Positions 1 through 7,208 of a DNA stretch of 10,416 nt are shown piece by piece. The stretch is from Deltaproteobacteria bacterium (lineage in GTDB: Bacteria > Desulfobacterota > DSM-4660 > Desulfatiglandales > B25-G16). Position numbers and translations under genes: made by a program. A model generated the notes under the pieces. The model was given only the letters and a program-made list of their open reading frames with translations. It did no database searches and was not told the DNA's origin. The stretch lies in contig JAFDDS010000006.1 in NCBI GenBank assembly GCA_019310745.1, positions 1-10,416 of the forward strand, read 5' to 3'. How positions within the stretch are numbered: the stretch's first letter is position 1; the number at the start of each line of letters is the position of its first letter.

Positions 1-815
1 GTTACAAGAATATACCGAAACTTTGGCACAAGGCCCATAACACCAGCAGTCATCATCCGCCCTTCAAATAGTGGCCACCGCAATACGTCTCTATATTTAA
101 AACCAGACTTACGTAGAAAATTAAGTATACTCTCTTTCTTTTCTGTCTGGGGAAGGCTGCTACAGCCCCACCAATATTTGATAAAGGGAGGGAGAAATAT
201 AACAAGGAGAATCAAAAACACAGTAAAAAATATAAATTGCCCGATCTCACTTTCAAAGATCTTCTTTAAAGAGGGCCATGCAAGTAAGCCAATTAAATCA
301 TAGCAAACGGTAAGAATTGCCCAAGGAAAAATAATAGGAAAATTAAGCTTTATATTTGATACTACATAGGCCAACCTTGTTACCGAACACGGAAAGATGG
401 CACAATAGGCTGGATAGCCATAATACCAGATGGTGGCAAGAAAGATAAAAAATATAAGGATGGCCACAGCGCTCGGCAGAATTGAAAAAGTGGTGAAACC
501 AGGGATTTTAAGAAGCCAATATTTTAGATTGAGAAGGTAAACACATAGAGCGATTATCATTATGGATAAAATGGAGTGTTTCGTGATAACAGAGTGATAG
601 GTAGAACTTACCTTGCTCTGAGCAAAACTGGTGGAATCACCTTTATAAGAAATGAAAAGTCTGGAGAATTGATATCTACAGTATATTGCAAAATTGAGCC
701 AGCGTAAGAAAATAATAAAAATGGAAATTATAGGTGATCTGAATAGACCCTCCACAGGGTAATTGAACTGAAATAGTACCAATACAATAATAATATAAAT
801 GATATTACTGAACAT
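1..815 (-). CDS. Probable M48-family membrane metalloprotease, N-terminal part (cut by window edge)
   Basis: An open frame of 271 codons starts at the ATG at 815 and has no stop before the window edge, so the C-terminus is missing. The visible part is very hydrophobic, with about five or six membrane segments near residues 4-17, 28-45, 82-97, 113-131, 159-177 and 191-210. A soluble stretch follows and ends in EGRMMTAGVMGLVPKFRYIL (251-270). In M48 (Ste24/HtpX-like) peptidases a similar 'TAG..G..P..RYI..T' segment lies just before the HExxH zinc site. That site would lie beyond the edge, so protease activity is inferred and not seen. The likely role is membrane-embedded proteolysis or protein quality control. 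The start lies 4 bases after the stop of the Mut7-C gene, which suggests co-transcription. A weak G-rich stretch (GGGGGT) about 11 bases upstream is the only ribosome-site candidate. It could be another polytopic membrane protein, but the final motif makes M48 the best guess. Confidence 0.62.
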   Translation of the reverse strand, partial: MFSNIIYIIIVLVLFQFNYPVEGLFRSPIISIFIIFLRWLNFAIYCRYQFSRLFISYKGDSTSFAQSKVSSTYHSVITKHSILSIMIIALCVYLLNLKYWLLKIPGFTTFSILPSAVAILIFFIFLATIWYYGYPAYCAIFPCSVTRLAYVVSNIKLNFPIIFPWAILTVCYDLIGLLAWPSLKKIFESEIGQFIFFTVFLILLVIFLPPFIKYWWGCSSLPQTEKKESILNFLRKSGFKYRDVLRWPLFEGRMMTAGVMGLVPKFRYILV

Positions 816-819
816 TAAT

Positions 820-1287
820 TCAATACCCCCACTTTTTTAATCTTTCTACCATCCGTTCTCTATGAGTGCCTGGCCAGTAAAATCGTTTGCAAATTGGGCA
901 AAAAACAATCCTTTCATGGTACGTAAAGAAAACAAAATCAGGGACATTTTGCTGTGCTACTTCCAGTTCAGCCTTGGATAGCAATGAATTACAGACAATA
1001 CACCTGCTGAACCATTCTTTCCGATCCCGTGTAAGCTTTAGTGAGTTGTCAACTGCCTTTAATTGATCTTTCACCAGATCGTGATCTATGAAGACAGAAT
1101 TTGAATATTGTGTGGCAGTTGCATGATTTCTTGTCAAAAGAATTCTTCCCTCCTTAACCAACTCGGATAGTCTCTGATCTGGATAGCCCGTCTGGTAAAA
1201 GGTATCGTATCCCATTACCCTTAAATATTTTGCTAATTTGCCAAGCATTGTATCAGCCACAAACAGTATTGGGTTTTTTGTGTTCAT
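820..1287 (-). CDS. Mut7-C (PIN-like) putative RNase with C-terminal zinc ribbon
   Basis: This 155-residue protein matches the Mut7-C family throughout. The N-terminus FVADTMLGKLAKYLRVMGYD (9-28) is the family signature, with Asp12 as the first acidic residue of the PIN-like site. The second signature, ILLTRN (49-54), follows. The C-terminal half has two Cys pairs, C96/C99 and C130/C133, ending in the usual FCPICKRFYWPGTHRERM, which would bind one zinc. The family is predicted to cleave RNA, but bacterial members are poorly characterised and no substrate can be read from sequence. One oddity is that the second motif usually reads LLTRD, while here the Asp is Asn54. The ATG at 1287 is the only ATG before the conserved core, and an in-frame stop lies about 45 bases upstream. 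No clear Shine-Dalgarno sequence precedes it. It lies 104 bases after the LolB-like gene and 4 bases before the protease gene. Confidence 0.88.
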   Translation of the reverse strand: MNTKNPILFVADTMLGKLAKYLRVMGYDTFYQTGYPDQRLSELVKEGRILLTRNHATATQYSNSVFIDHDLVKDQLKAVDNSLKLTRDRKEWFSRCIVCNSLLSKAELEVAQQNVPDFVFFTYHERIVFCPICKRFYWPGTHRERMVERLKKWGY

Positions 1288-1338
1288 CGGGTTTATCGTG
1301 TCTGTTGTGTTACCTCTTGGTAATTTAGATCAAGTTTT

Positions 1339-1376
1339 GTTGAATCGCTGAGTTAATAACTGCTCAACCACTCAAC
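1339..1376 (-). other. Imperfect hairpin between the LolB-like and Mut7-C genes
   Basis: The 14-base arms 1339-1352 and 1363-1376 are complementary around a 10-base loop. In minus-strand RNA there are 11 Watson-Crick pairs, two G-U pairs and one mismatch. The minus-strand side is followed by AAAACTTG rather than a T run, so it is not an ordinary intrinsic terminator for this operon. It may affect RNA processing, or it may be a by-product of the short repeat that forms one arm. Confidence 0.5.
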
Positions 1377-1391
1377 CTTTTGACTACTCAA
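1359..1391. repeat. Degenerate 8-bp-period tandem repeat (ACYRCTCA)
   Basis: On the plus strand, ACTGCTCA at 1359, ACCACTCA at 1367 and ACTACTCA at 1383 fall in one 8-base register, with a degenerate unit at 1375. On the minus strand they read as TTGAG(T/C)(A/G)GT. They fill the gap directly after the LolB-like stop codon. Such short-period repeats can change copy number by slippage; no function is evident. Confidence 0.5.
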
Positions 1392-2186
1392 TCAACTATT
1401 GTTCAGATTAATAATCTCAAAGCTTGGGGGTGGGTTCAATTGGAAAATCTCTTCAGGGACTGGTTTATTCACTGTAAAACTCTTATATCGTATCACTACT
1501 AATTGGTCTTCATTTTCCTTTAACACCTTTACTTTTAAGGGGTGAGGCCCCAAATCTCCTTCCTCAAATTCCGAAAAAAGTATACTCAATCCTTTCATTG
1601 GAAAATAGATGGATCGAGGCAGAAGGGTTTTTGAAGAAAAAGAAATCGTTTCTATAATCTCACCCTGCTTATTATAAAGAGATATTTCATGTGGCTTCAA
1701 GCTCACTGTTCCGCCTGATGCGGATAGTATTGGCACACTACCAGAAAATATCTTCCATGCTAAATCCAAATCAAGACCATAGAGGAAAAACTGTTTTATG
1801 TCTAAAGAATGTGGTGGGCCCCTGAAAAACTTCTTATCAGTGAGAGATAATACTGAAATACTTTTTTCATCAGCTACGATGTAAAGGAGCGGTCTTCCCC
1901 AGGGATGAGTAATTTCGAGCCTGATTTTATAAGGATTACTTCCAATAGCAAAAAGATTTGCCTCTATTTCTTCTTCCCCCTTTTTTAGATTTAATTTTCC
2001 AATCCCTTGAAAGGTTGACACTTTTTCCTCTTGATCTTTTAGGTTAGAAATAAGTCGGTCAGACTCTTTTTGAGAGAAAGGTTTAACAGGCGGAAAAGGT
2101 TCGAGAGACGCACATCCTAAAACCAGGGTTAAAAGGAAAATAAACAGATATGATAAAAAATTGTTCCATGTTTTATACAATATCAA
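1392..2186 (-). CDS. LolB-like / DUF4292-type outer-membrane lipoprotein
   Basis: The 264-residue product starts with a lipoprotein signal peptide: a hydrophobic core at residues 10-23 and the lipobox LVLGC with lipidated Cys25. The mature part resembles the LolA/LolB beta-barrel fold as found in LolB and DUF4292 proteins. It has an early TFQGIGKLNLKKG strand, then KIRLEITHPWGRPLLYIVAD near residues 88-107, then a segment ending KIFSGSVP. LolB receives lipoproteins from the LolA carrier and inserts them in the outer membrane; a LolB-like role is inferred from fold resemblance and context. The TPR lipoprotein gene lies 54 bases upstream, and a TPR-lolB pair is also known in Pseudomonas. The start is TTG at 2186: an in-frame TGA lies 9 bases upstream and no in-frame ATG precedes the signal peptide. 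A second TTG two codons later is also possible. No strong ribosome-binding site is visible. Confidence 0.72.
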   Translation of the reverse strand: MILYKTWNNFLSYLFIFLLTLVLGCASLEPFPPVKPFSQKESDRLISNLKDQEEKVSTFQGIGKLNLKKGEEEIEANLFAIGSNPYKIRLEITHPWGRPLLYIVADEKSISVLSLTDKKFFRGPPHSLDIKQFFLYGLDLDLAWKIFSGSVPILSASGGTVSLKPHEISLYNKQGEIIETISFSSKTLLPRSIYFPMKGLSILFSEFEEGDLGPHPLKVKVLKENEDQLVVIRYKSFTVNKPVPEEIFQLNPPPSFEIINLNNS

Positions 2187-2240
2187 GGTAATTACTCAAC
2201 ACTTTTTGGATTTATAATTGATGGTTCTTTAGGGCATATA

Positions 2241-3989
2241 TCAAGGCGCATTACCTTTCAGATGCTCCATAACATCTTGTATTTTTTTATTTAGGGTCTC
2301 CTGATTCGCATTCTTTAGAGAAAGGGCCTTTTTGTAAATTGTCAAGGCCTCTTCATACTCCTTTTTTTTGAAATAAACATCACCGAGATGCTCATTAATG
2401 GCAGGATCTTCAGGGGCCAATTCGATAGCCCTTTTAAGCTCAATAAGGGCCTTATCGTAAAGCCCTTTCCGAAAATAAACCCATCCCAGGCTATCAATTA
2501 TATAACCGCTCTTGGGTTTGTACTGCAGAGCTTTTTTAATTAACTCCTGTGCCTTTTCGAGATAAATGCCCTTATCAGCATAAGTATAGCCGATGTAGTT
2601 AAGGGCATCAGCATGCTTAGGGTTTATCTTTATTACCATTTCCATTTGTTGGATGCACTCTTCATTTCTTTTTAACTTATCCAATACAATGCCAAGCCTG
2701 TATAGAAGGCCAGTATTTCTTTTGTTGGATTTCAATCCCTCCTTCAAAATATCCATCGCATTGGGGAATTCATCTTTTAATTCGTAAAGTGAGGCCAACA
2801 TCAAATATAGTTGAGGATTTTCCTTCCCGTGATTAATGGTTTTCTTAAGGAGGTTTATTGCCTTATCAAGTTTTTTTTGCCTTTCCAAAATATAGGCCAT
2901 GCGCATCCTGGCATCTATAAAATAACTACTATCAGGATTAATAAGATTAAGGTTTTGATAGGCCTTATTAAAATCTTCATTCTCTTCCAGAGCCGCTCCT
3001 AGGTAATATCTCGCCTCCTGATCATTCGGCCATGCAGACACTATTGATGTAAGTTCTTCAATAGACTCACTCAATTTTCCATATTTGAGGTATATAAGGC
3101 CAAGTCTTTTTCTTTTTAGATCTCCAGGGTCTAATATCTTTTTCATCTCTTCCATATGCTCTTCAGCAAATTTCTTTTGACCGATCTTGTAGTAAAGGGC
3201 AATAAGTCTTTCCCTGGCTATAGTATTGTGAGGGTATAAATGCACTATTTTATTATAGGTTTCTATTTCCATATCAACGTTATCTGTTTTATTGAACAGA
3301 GTTGCCAAATCGAAAAGGGCTGGGAGGAATCTGGGATTTATTTCAAGTACCTTATGAAATGCCTCCTGTGCTTTGTTATATGCTTTGAGCTCTAGATTTA
3401 TTCTCCCTTTGTAATAATGAGCTATTGTCAGCTCAGGTTCATTTTTTATGAGAATGGATAACTCATCCAGTGCATGATCATGATTTTTCAATCTGATATA
3501 GAGTGTCGATAGATAAAGCCTTGCTTCCCTGTTATGTGGGTCCTTTTTCAGGATTTCCCTATACTGAGATATAGCCAGGTCGTATTTTTTTAGTTGAGAG
3601 TAAATTTCTGCCAGGAATTCCCGTGCCTTACTGTCACCCGGTGTTAGGTCAACTGTCTTTTTGGCAAAATGTAATGCATCTTCCATCTTACCATTTTCAA
3701 CCAACACTTCAGATAATTTCATAAGTAAATAGGGGGAGTCTTTGTCATGTTTTAAGGCCTCTTTTAAATAGATTTCCGCATCTTCATACTCGCCATTTGT
3801 TACCGCTATACAGGCGAGGGCATAGTTTTGATAGGCATAGTGGGAAAAATCTTTTTTATCGCTAATCTTTTCTGATAGAATAGCGTCTTGTTTTAAGGAA
3901 AATTTTTCTTCTACACCCACACATGACAGGGCAAGTGCCATTGAAATAAACAGAGATAAGATAGGTATTTTTTTAATTGTCTTATTCAT
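2241..3989 (-). CDS. TPR-repeat lipoprotein (LolB-associated TPR family)
   Basis: The 582-residue protein has a lipoprotein signal peptide with lipobox LALSC (Cys23), followed by tetratricopeptide repeats almost end to end from about residue 50 to 570. The repeats show the usual W/LG/Y...A...P pattern, for example YAYQNYALACIAVTNGEYED near 51-70. The C-terminal repeats carry LNYIGYTYADKG (about 463-474) and DSLGWVYFRKG (499-509). These resemble the long TPR protein encoded next to lolB in Pseudomonas and other proteobacteria. TPR arrays bind protein partners, so an outer-membrane or periplasmic scaffolding role is inferred; no catalytic domain is present. The ATG at 3989 lies inside the end of the sigma-factor gene with an 8-base overlap (ATGAATAA) and no Shine-Dalgarno sequence of its own, which points to translational coupling. 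The function is otherwise unknown. Confidence 0.82.
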   Translation of the reverse strand: MNKTIKKIPILSLFISMALALSCVGVEEKFSLKQDAILSEKISDKKDFSHYAYQNYALACIAVTNGEYEDAEIYLKEALKHDKDSPYLLMKLSEVLVENGKMEDALHFAKKTVDLTPGDSKAREFLAEIYSQLKKYDLAISQYREILKKDPHNREARLYLSTLYIRLKNHDHALDELSILIKNEPELTIAHYYKGRINLELKAYNKAQEAFHKVLEINPRFLPALFDLATLFNKTDNVDMEIETYNKIVHLYPHNTIARERLIALYYKIGQKKFAEEHMEEMKKILDPGDLKRKRLGLIYLKYGKLSESIEELTSIVSAWPNDQEARYYLGAALEENEDFNKAYQNLNLINPDSSYFIDARMRMAYILERQKKLDKAINLLKKTINHGKENPQLYLMLASLYELKDEFPNAMDILKEGLKSNKRNTGLLYRLGIVLDKLKRNEECIQQMEMVIKINPKHADALNYIGYTYADKGIYLEKAQELIKKALQYKPKSGYIIDSLGWVYFRKGLYDKALIELKRAIELAPEDPAINEHLGDVYFKKKEYEEALTIYKKALSLKNANQETLNKKIQDVMEHLKGNAP

Positions 3990-4968
3990 TTAAAAGGTCA
4001 GAGAAATCTTCTTCAAAATCGGCGATATTTGCAACCAACCATTTCTTGGCATTTTTAAGGATCTTGTCCTGAATCTGTCGAACTCTTTCCCTGGAAATGT
4101 CATGTTTATCTCCAAGCTCCTGGAGGGTCAAGGGCTCTTCGGCCAACATTCTGTTATCAAATATATCTCTGTGTTTCCCTAAAAGAGTTTTCCTGTATTC
4201 CTCTAATTTTTCTCGGAGTAATTCTCTTCTCTCCTTTACAGATATCTGTTGATCTATATCCATTTCTGGAGAGGGCAGAAAAGATCCATAATCTTGCTTA
4301 GCATCTTCTTTAACCGGTGCATCAAGAGAAACCTCCCAGCCACCTAATCGCTGTGCCATTTCTACTATTTCATCTTGTTTTACATCTAATCGCTCTGCAA
4401 GGAGTTTGGGTTCAGGGTCATACCCTAAAGAAAGCAACCTCTCTTTTTCCTTTGCAAGATTGAAGAAAAGTTTTCTTTGAGACTGAGTGGTTCCAATCTT
4501 GACTAATTTCCAATTCTCCATGATAAACTTAAGTATGTAAGCCTTTATCCAAAATGAGGCATAATAGGAAAATTTAATGCCTTTGTATGGATCAAATTTC
4601 TTTACTGCCTGCATTAACCCAACATTTCCTTCCTGGATTAAATCCATAAGGTTTTTCATCCAATACCTATGAAAGTCCATTGCGATTTTTACCACTAACC
4701 TTAGATTGGATAGAATAAGCTTGTGGGCCGCCTCCGGATCATTTTTTTGCCTATATCTAATAGCAAGCTCTATCTCTTCAGCTTTGGTAAGAAGCTTATA
4801 CCTCCGCATTTCCCATAAATACATTTGCAAAGGATCATAGGCGACTAAGGAGCCTTCCTGCTCTTTCGGAACAGGCGTGAGATCATACTGGGAATCAATA
4901 GATAGATCATCTATTTCTTTTTGAGCATTTTTATTTTTATTCTTTTTCATCTTTAATTTATTAGGCAC
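3982..4968 (-). CDS. rpoH: RNA polymerase sigma factor, RpoH (sigma-32) type
   Basis: The product of about 328 residues is a group 3 sigma-70-family factor. Region 1.2 is DPLQMYLWEMRRYKLLT (45-61). Region 2 contains NLRLVVKIAMDFHRYW and DLIQEGNVGLMQAVKKFDP (109-127), followed by KFSYYASFWIKAYILKFIM. The segment QRKLFFNLAK (164-173) matches the RpoH box found in heat-shock sigma factors. Region 4.2 has the helix-turn-helix LTLQELGDKHDISRERVRQI (280-299) that reads the -35 element. It should direct polymerase to stress promoters, and RpoH-like is more likely than a SigB-type factor. The start is uncertain: GTG at 4968 has AAGGA only 2 bases upstream, while ATG at 4950 removes six lysine-rich residues and has no well-placed site. 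The gene lies 63 bases after tyrS and overlaps the TPR lipoprotein gene by 8 bases, which ties a stress regulator to envelope lipoproteins. Confidence 0.85.
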   Translation of the reverse strand: MPNKLKMKKNKNKNAQKEIDDLSIDSQYDLTPVPKEQEGSLVAYDPLQMYLWEMRRYKLLTKAEEIELAIRYRQKNDPEAAHKLILSNLRLVVKIAMDFHRYWMKNLMDLIQEGNVGLMQAVKKFDPYKGIKFSYYASFWIKAYILKFIMENWKLVKIGTTQSQRKLFFNLAKEKERLLSLGYDPEPKLLAERLDVKQDEIVEMAQRLGGWEVSLDAPVKEDAKQDYGSFLPSPEMDIDQQISVKERRELLREKLEEYRKTLLGKHRDIFDNRMLAEEPLTLQELGDKHDISRERVRQIQDKILKNAKKWLVANIADFEEDFSDLLNE

Positions 4969-5031
4969 ATTCCTTGATGGAAATGCTGAGGACGAACGTG
5001 AGCTATAGCGGTTGGAGATGAATTAATCAAA

Positions 5032-6267
5032 TTATGAGTTTTGAATTTGAACTTTGAGATATTTCTTTTTCCCTGCTCTTAACAAAATGATATTACTCTG
5101 AATATCATCCGTCCCAATTATTGTTTCAAAGGATGGGACCGTTTGCCCATTTATATACGCACCCTTTTGGGATATTAACCTCCTTGCCTCACCTCTCGTT
5201 TTACATAGACCAGTGTTTTGAAAAAGAATATAGGCCTCAATTCCTTCACCTAAATCCTTTCTTGTCAAAGAGTAGGTGGGAATTTCCCCAATATCCTTCA
5301 TAACGCCTCGACTGAATAGCTGTCTAGCAGAGCTTCGAGCATTGTCCGCTGCCTCTTGACCGTGACATATTTTTGTGGCCTCATATGCTAAAACATCCTT
5401 TGCCTCTCGTAATTTCTCATCTTTTAGACGAGAAAGTTTTTCGATCTCATCCATAGAAAGAAACGTAAAATAAGAAAGGAATCTTTTTACATCTCTATCA
5501 TCTATGTTTACCCAGTATTGATAATATTCATAGGGGGATGTCAATTCAGGATCAAGCCATACAGCACCTTTCTGAGTTTTCCCCATTTTATAACCATCAG
5601 CAGTAGTTATCAAGGGAAAGGTAATCCCATGGATAATTTTTCCTTCAATTCTTCTCGTCAAATCAGCACCAGCTAAAATATTCCCCCATTGATCGTTCCC
5701 CCCCATCTGGAGGAGACAGTTATGGTTTTTAAAAAGATACCAGAAATCATAAGCCTGAAGGAGCATGTAGTTAAATTCTAAAAAGCTGAGGCCAGTTTCC
5801 ATCCTCTGGCGGTAGCTTTCAGCTGCCAGCATCCTGTTTACACTGAAATGTCTACCTATGTCTCTTAAAAAATCTATGTAATTTAAAGGGGCCAGCCAGT
5901 CAGCATTGTTGAGCATAAGGGCTTTACCATTATTAAAATCAATAAAGTGAGACAGCTGTCTCTTGATGCCCTCAGCATTGATATCAATCTCCTCCCTTGT
6001 CATAACAGTTCTAATTTCATCCTTTCCACTGGGATCGCCCACAAGTGATGTTCCACCTCCAACCAAAGCAATGGGTCTATGGTCTTCTCTCTGCATGTGG
6101 GCAAGAGACATAATAGGAAGCAAGCTACCAACATGTAGGCTTTTTGCTGTTGGGTCAAAACCGATATAACAGGTAATTGGTTTTTCAAAAAGCTCCCTGA
6201 GCATATTCTCATCGGTTACCTGTTCAATAAAACCTCTTTCCTTAAAGATATCATATATATTTCTCAA
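5032..6267 (-). CDS. tyrS: Tyrosyl-tRNA synthetase
   Basis: This is a complete 411-residue class I synthetase that charges tRNA-Tyr with tyrosine in the cytoplasm. The active-site landmarks are CYIGFDPTAKSLHVGSLLP (33-51, with HVGS as the HIGH motif), VGDPSGK (76-82), the tyrosine pocket QMGGNDQWGNI (187-197) and the KMSKS equivalent KMGKT (227-231). An S4 RNA-binding domain lies near residues 345-405 (GLCKTRGEARRLISQKGAYI). The length and motifs fit bacterial TyrRS. The start is TTG at 6267: the codon directly upstream is an in-frame TAA, and the first in-frame ATG (residue 22) would cut into the conserved N-terminus. GGGGG at 6273-6277 lies 5 bases before the TTG. The gene follows rodZ by 43 bases. 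No T-box-like leader is evident in that gap, which is too short to hold one. Confidence 0.97.
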   Translation of the reverse strand: MRNIYDIFKERGFIEQVTDENMLRELFEKPITCYIGFDPTAKSLHVGSLLPIMSLAHMQREDHRPIALVGGGTSLVGDPSGKDEIRTVMTREEIDINAEGIKRQLSHFIDFNNGKALMLNNADWLAPLNYIDFLRDIGRHFSVNRMLAAESYRQRMETGLSFLEFNYMLLQAYDFWYLFKNHNCLLQMGGNDQWGNILAGADLTRRIEGKIIHGITFPLITTADGYKMGKTQKGAVWLDPELTSPYEYYQYWVNIDDRDVKRFLSYFTFLSMDEIEKLSRLKDEKLREAKDVLAYEATKICHGQEAADNARSSARQLFSRGVMKDIGEIPTYSLTRKDLGEGIEAYILFQNTGLCKTRGEARRLISQKGAYINGQTVPSFETIIGTDDIQSNIILLRAGKKKYLKVQIQNS

Positions 6268-6272
6268 TTAAT

Positions 6273-6277
6273 CCCCC
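6273..6277 (-). promoter_or_regulatory. Candidate ribosome-binding site supporting the tyrS TTG start
   Basis: A GGGGG run on the minus strand lies 5 bases upstream of the TTG at 6267. It is only a partial match to a Shine-Dalgarno sequence. It supports the TTG because an in-frame stop codon immediately upstream rules out any longer reading. Confidence 0.45.
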
Positions 6278-6310
6278 AGATAATTATCAGCTTAATTTTA
6301 ACATACACCT

Positions 6311-7207
6311 CTATCCTTCTGGAAGCTTTATCCTTACTACCTGTCCTTGAGCACCGAGATTGCTAACCTCCTTTCCATTAAGGAAAAACTCAATTCCGGC
6401 AGCATTGCCTACCAAAATGTTAAAGCCCTTCTCTGCCGTCCATCGAGGAGTTTGCCCTGGCTGAAAAAGGTACTCCTTAACTGATGTATCATCGATGCTG
6501 ATAGCAATCCAGGTCCGGCTTTTAACATTGGCAGTAAGAATTAACCGTGGCAATAGAGGTTTTTTTTCTTCTTCTTTCTTCATTGGAATAGTCGAATCCT
6601 CAAGAACTATGGTATCATCAATAGGCTTCGATTTTAAAGTGGCTTTATTCATCTCCTCTACCACTACTTCATCTTCTAATAGAAGTATTTCCTTTTCTCT
6701 CTCGTCTTGTTGGTTATTGCCCTCTTTCTCTGCTATACCCTCCATTTTTTTCCCAAGACTTTGTGTCCCGAGATACTGAAAGGCCTTGTCAGTAATTAAA
6801 ATATTGCGTTTATTTAGATAAATAAGAGCAACAATAAAGACTAGAACCAAAACAGGAATAATGATGATAAGATATGGTCTGCCTGATTGTAGTCTTGTTT
6901 TCTTTAGTACTTCTGGCGTAGTTTTTTCAAAAAATGAGGTCCTCAGGTAATGATGCCTGACTGTTTCTTTGTCCAGTCCTAAAAATTCAGCATAGGATTT
7001 CAGAAAGCCTTTAATGAAAACCTGTGAAGGCAGTTTACTCCATTCCTCATTTTCTATTGCTTCAAGATTATGCCTTCGTATCCTTGTAGCCTCAACTACT
7101 TCATCTAATTCAATATGGCGCTCTTCTCTGGATTTTTTTAAAAAAATACCCAGACTAATATCTTCTATTGTTTCCTTTTCTTTTTTTTTGTGAGAAGATT
7201 CTTCCAT
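6311..7207 (-). CDS. RodZ-like membrane protein (HTH_25 + TM + DUF4115)
   Basis: The 298-residue protein has the RodZ layout. A lysine-rich N-terminus is followed by a helix-turn-helix domain (about 17-88: LGIFLKKSREERHIELDEVV, then IRRHNLEAIENEEWSKLPSQ and FIKGFLKSYAEFLGLD). One transmembrane helix follows (about 111-131), then a charged linker rich in Glu and Lys (about 135-220), then a C-terminal DUF4115 beta domain (about 225-298). In E. coli, RodZ binds MreB through the HTH domain and helps to set rod shape. A morphogenetic or cytoskeletal role is inferred here; no mreB gene is in view. A run of nine A residues encodes Lys7-9 near the start and is a possible slippage site. The ATG at 7207 follows the SurA-like stop by one base, so translation is probably coupled. 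The nearest purine-rich stretch, AAGG, is about 12 bases upstream and weak. Confidence 0.85.
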   Translation of the reverse strand: MEESSHKKKEKETIEDISLGIFLKKSREERHIELDEVVEATRIRRHNLEAIENEEWSKLPSQVFIKGFLKSYAEFLGLDKETVRHHYLRTSFFEKTTPEVLKKTRLQSGRPYLIIIIPVLVLVFIVALIYLNKRNILITDKAFQYLGTQSLGKKMEGIAEKEGNNQQDEREKEILLLEDEVVVEEMNKATLKSKPIDDTIVLEDSTIPMKKEEEKKPLLPRLILTANVKSRTWIAISIDDTSVKEYLFQPGQTPRWTAEKGFNILVGNAAGIEFFLNGKEVSNLGAQGQVVRIKLPEG

Positions 7208-7208
7208 A

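Noticed and set aside
2811..3002. Plus-strand frame inside the TPR lipoprotein gene
   Set aside because: It is an antisense shadow of a convincing repeat protein, with no domain or start signal of its own.
5121..6212. Several short frames on both strands inside tyrS
   Set aside because: tyrS is complete with all motifs; these frames are overlapping shadows with no coding features.
6279..6288. 10-base palindrome GATAATTATC before tyrS as an operator
   Set aside because: It is a short AT-rich palindrome with no second copy or known binding family; chance is sufficient.
6495..6779. 94-codon plus-strand frame opposite the RodZ-like linker
   Set aside because: It is antisense to a low-complexity Glu/Lys-rich linker and its Ser/Phe-rich sequence mirrors that composition.
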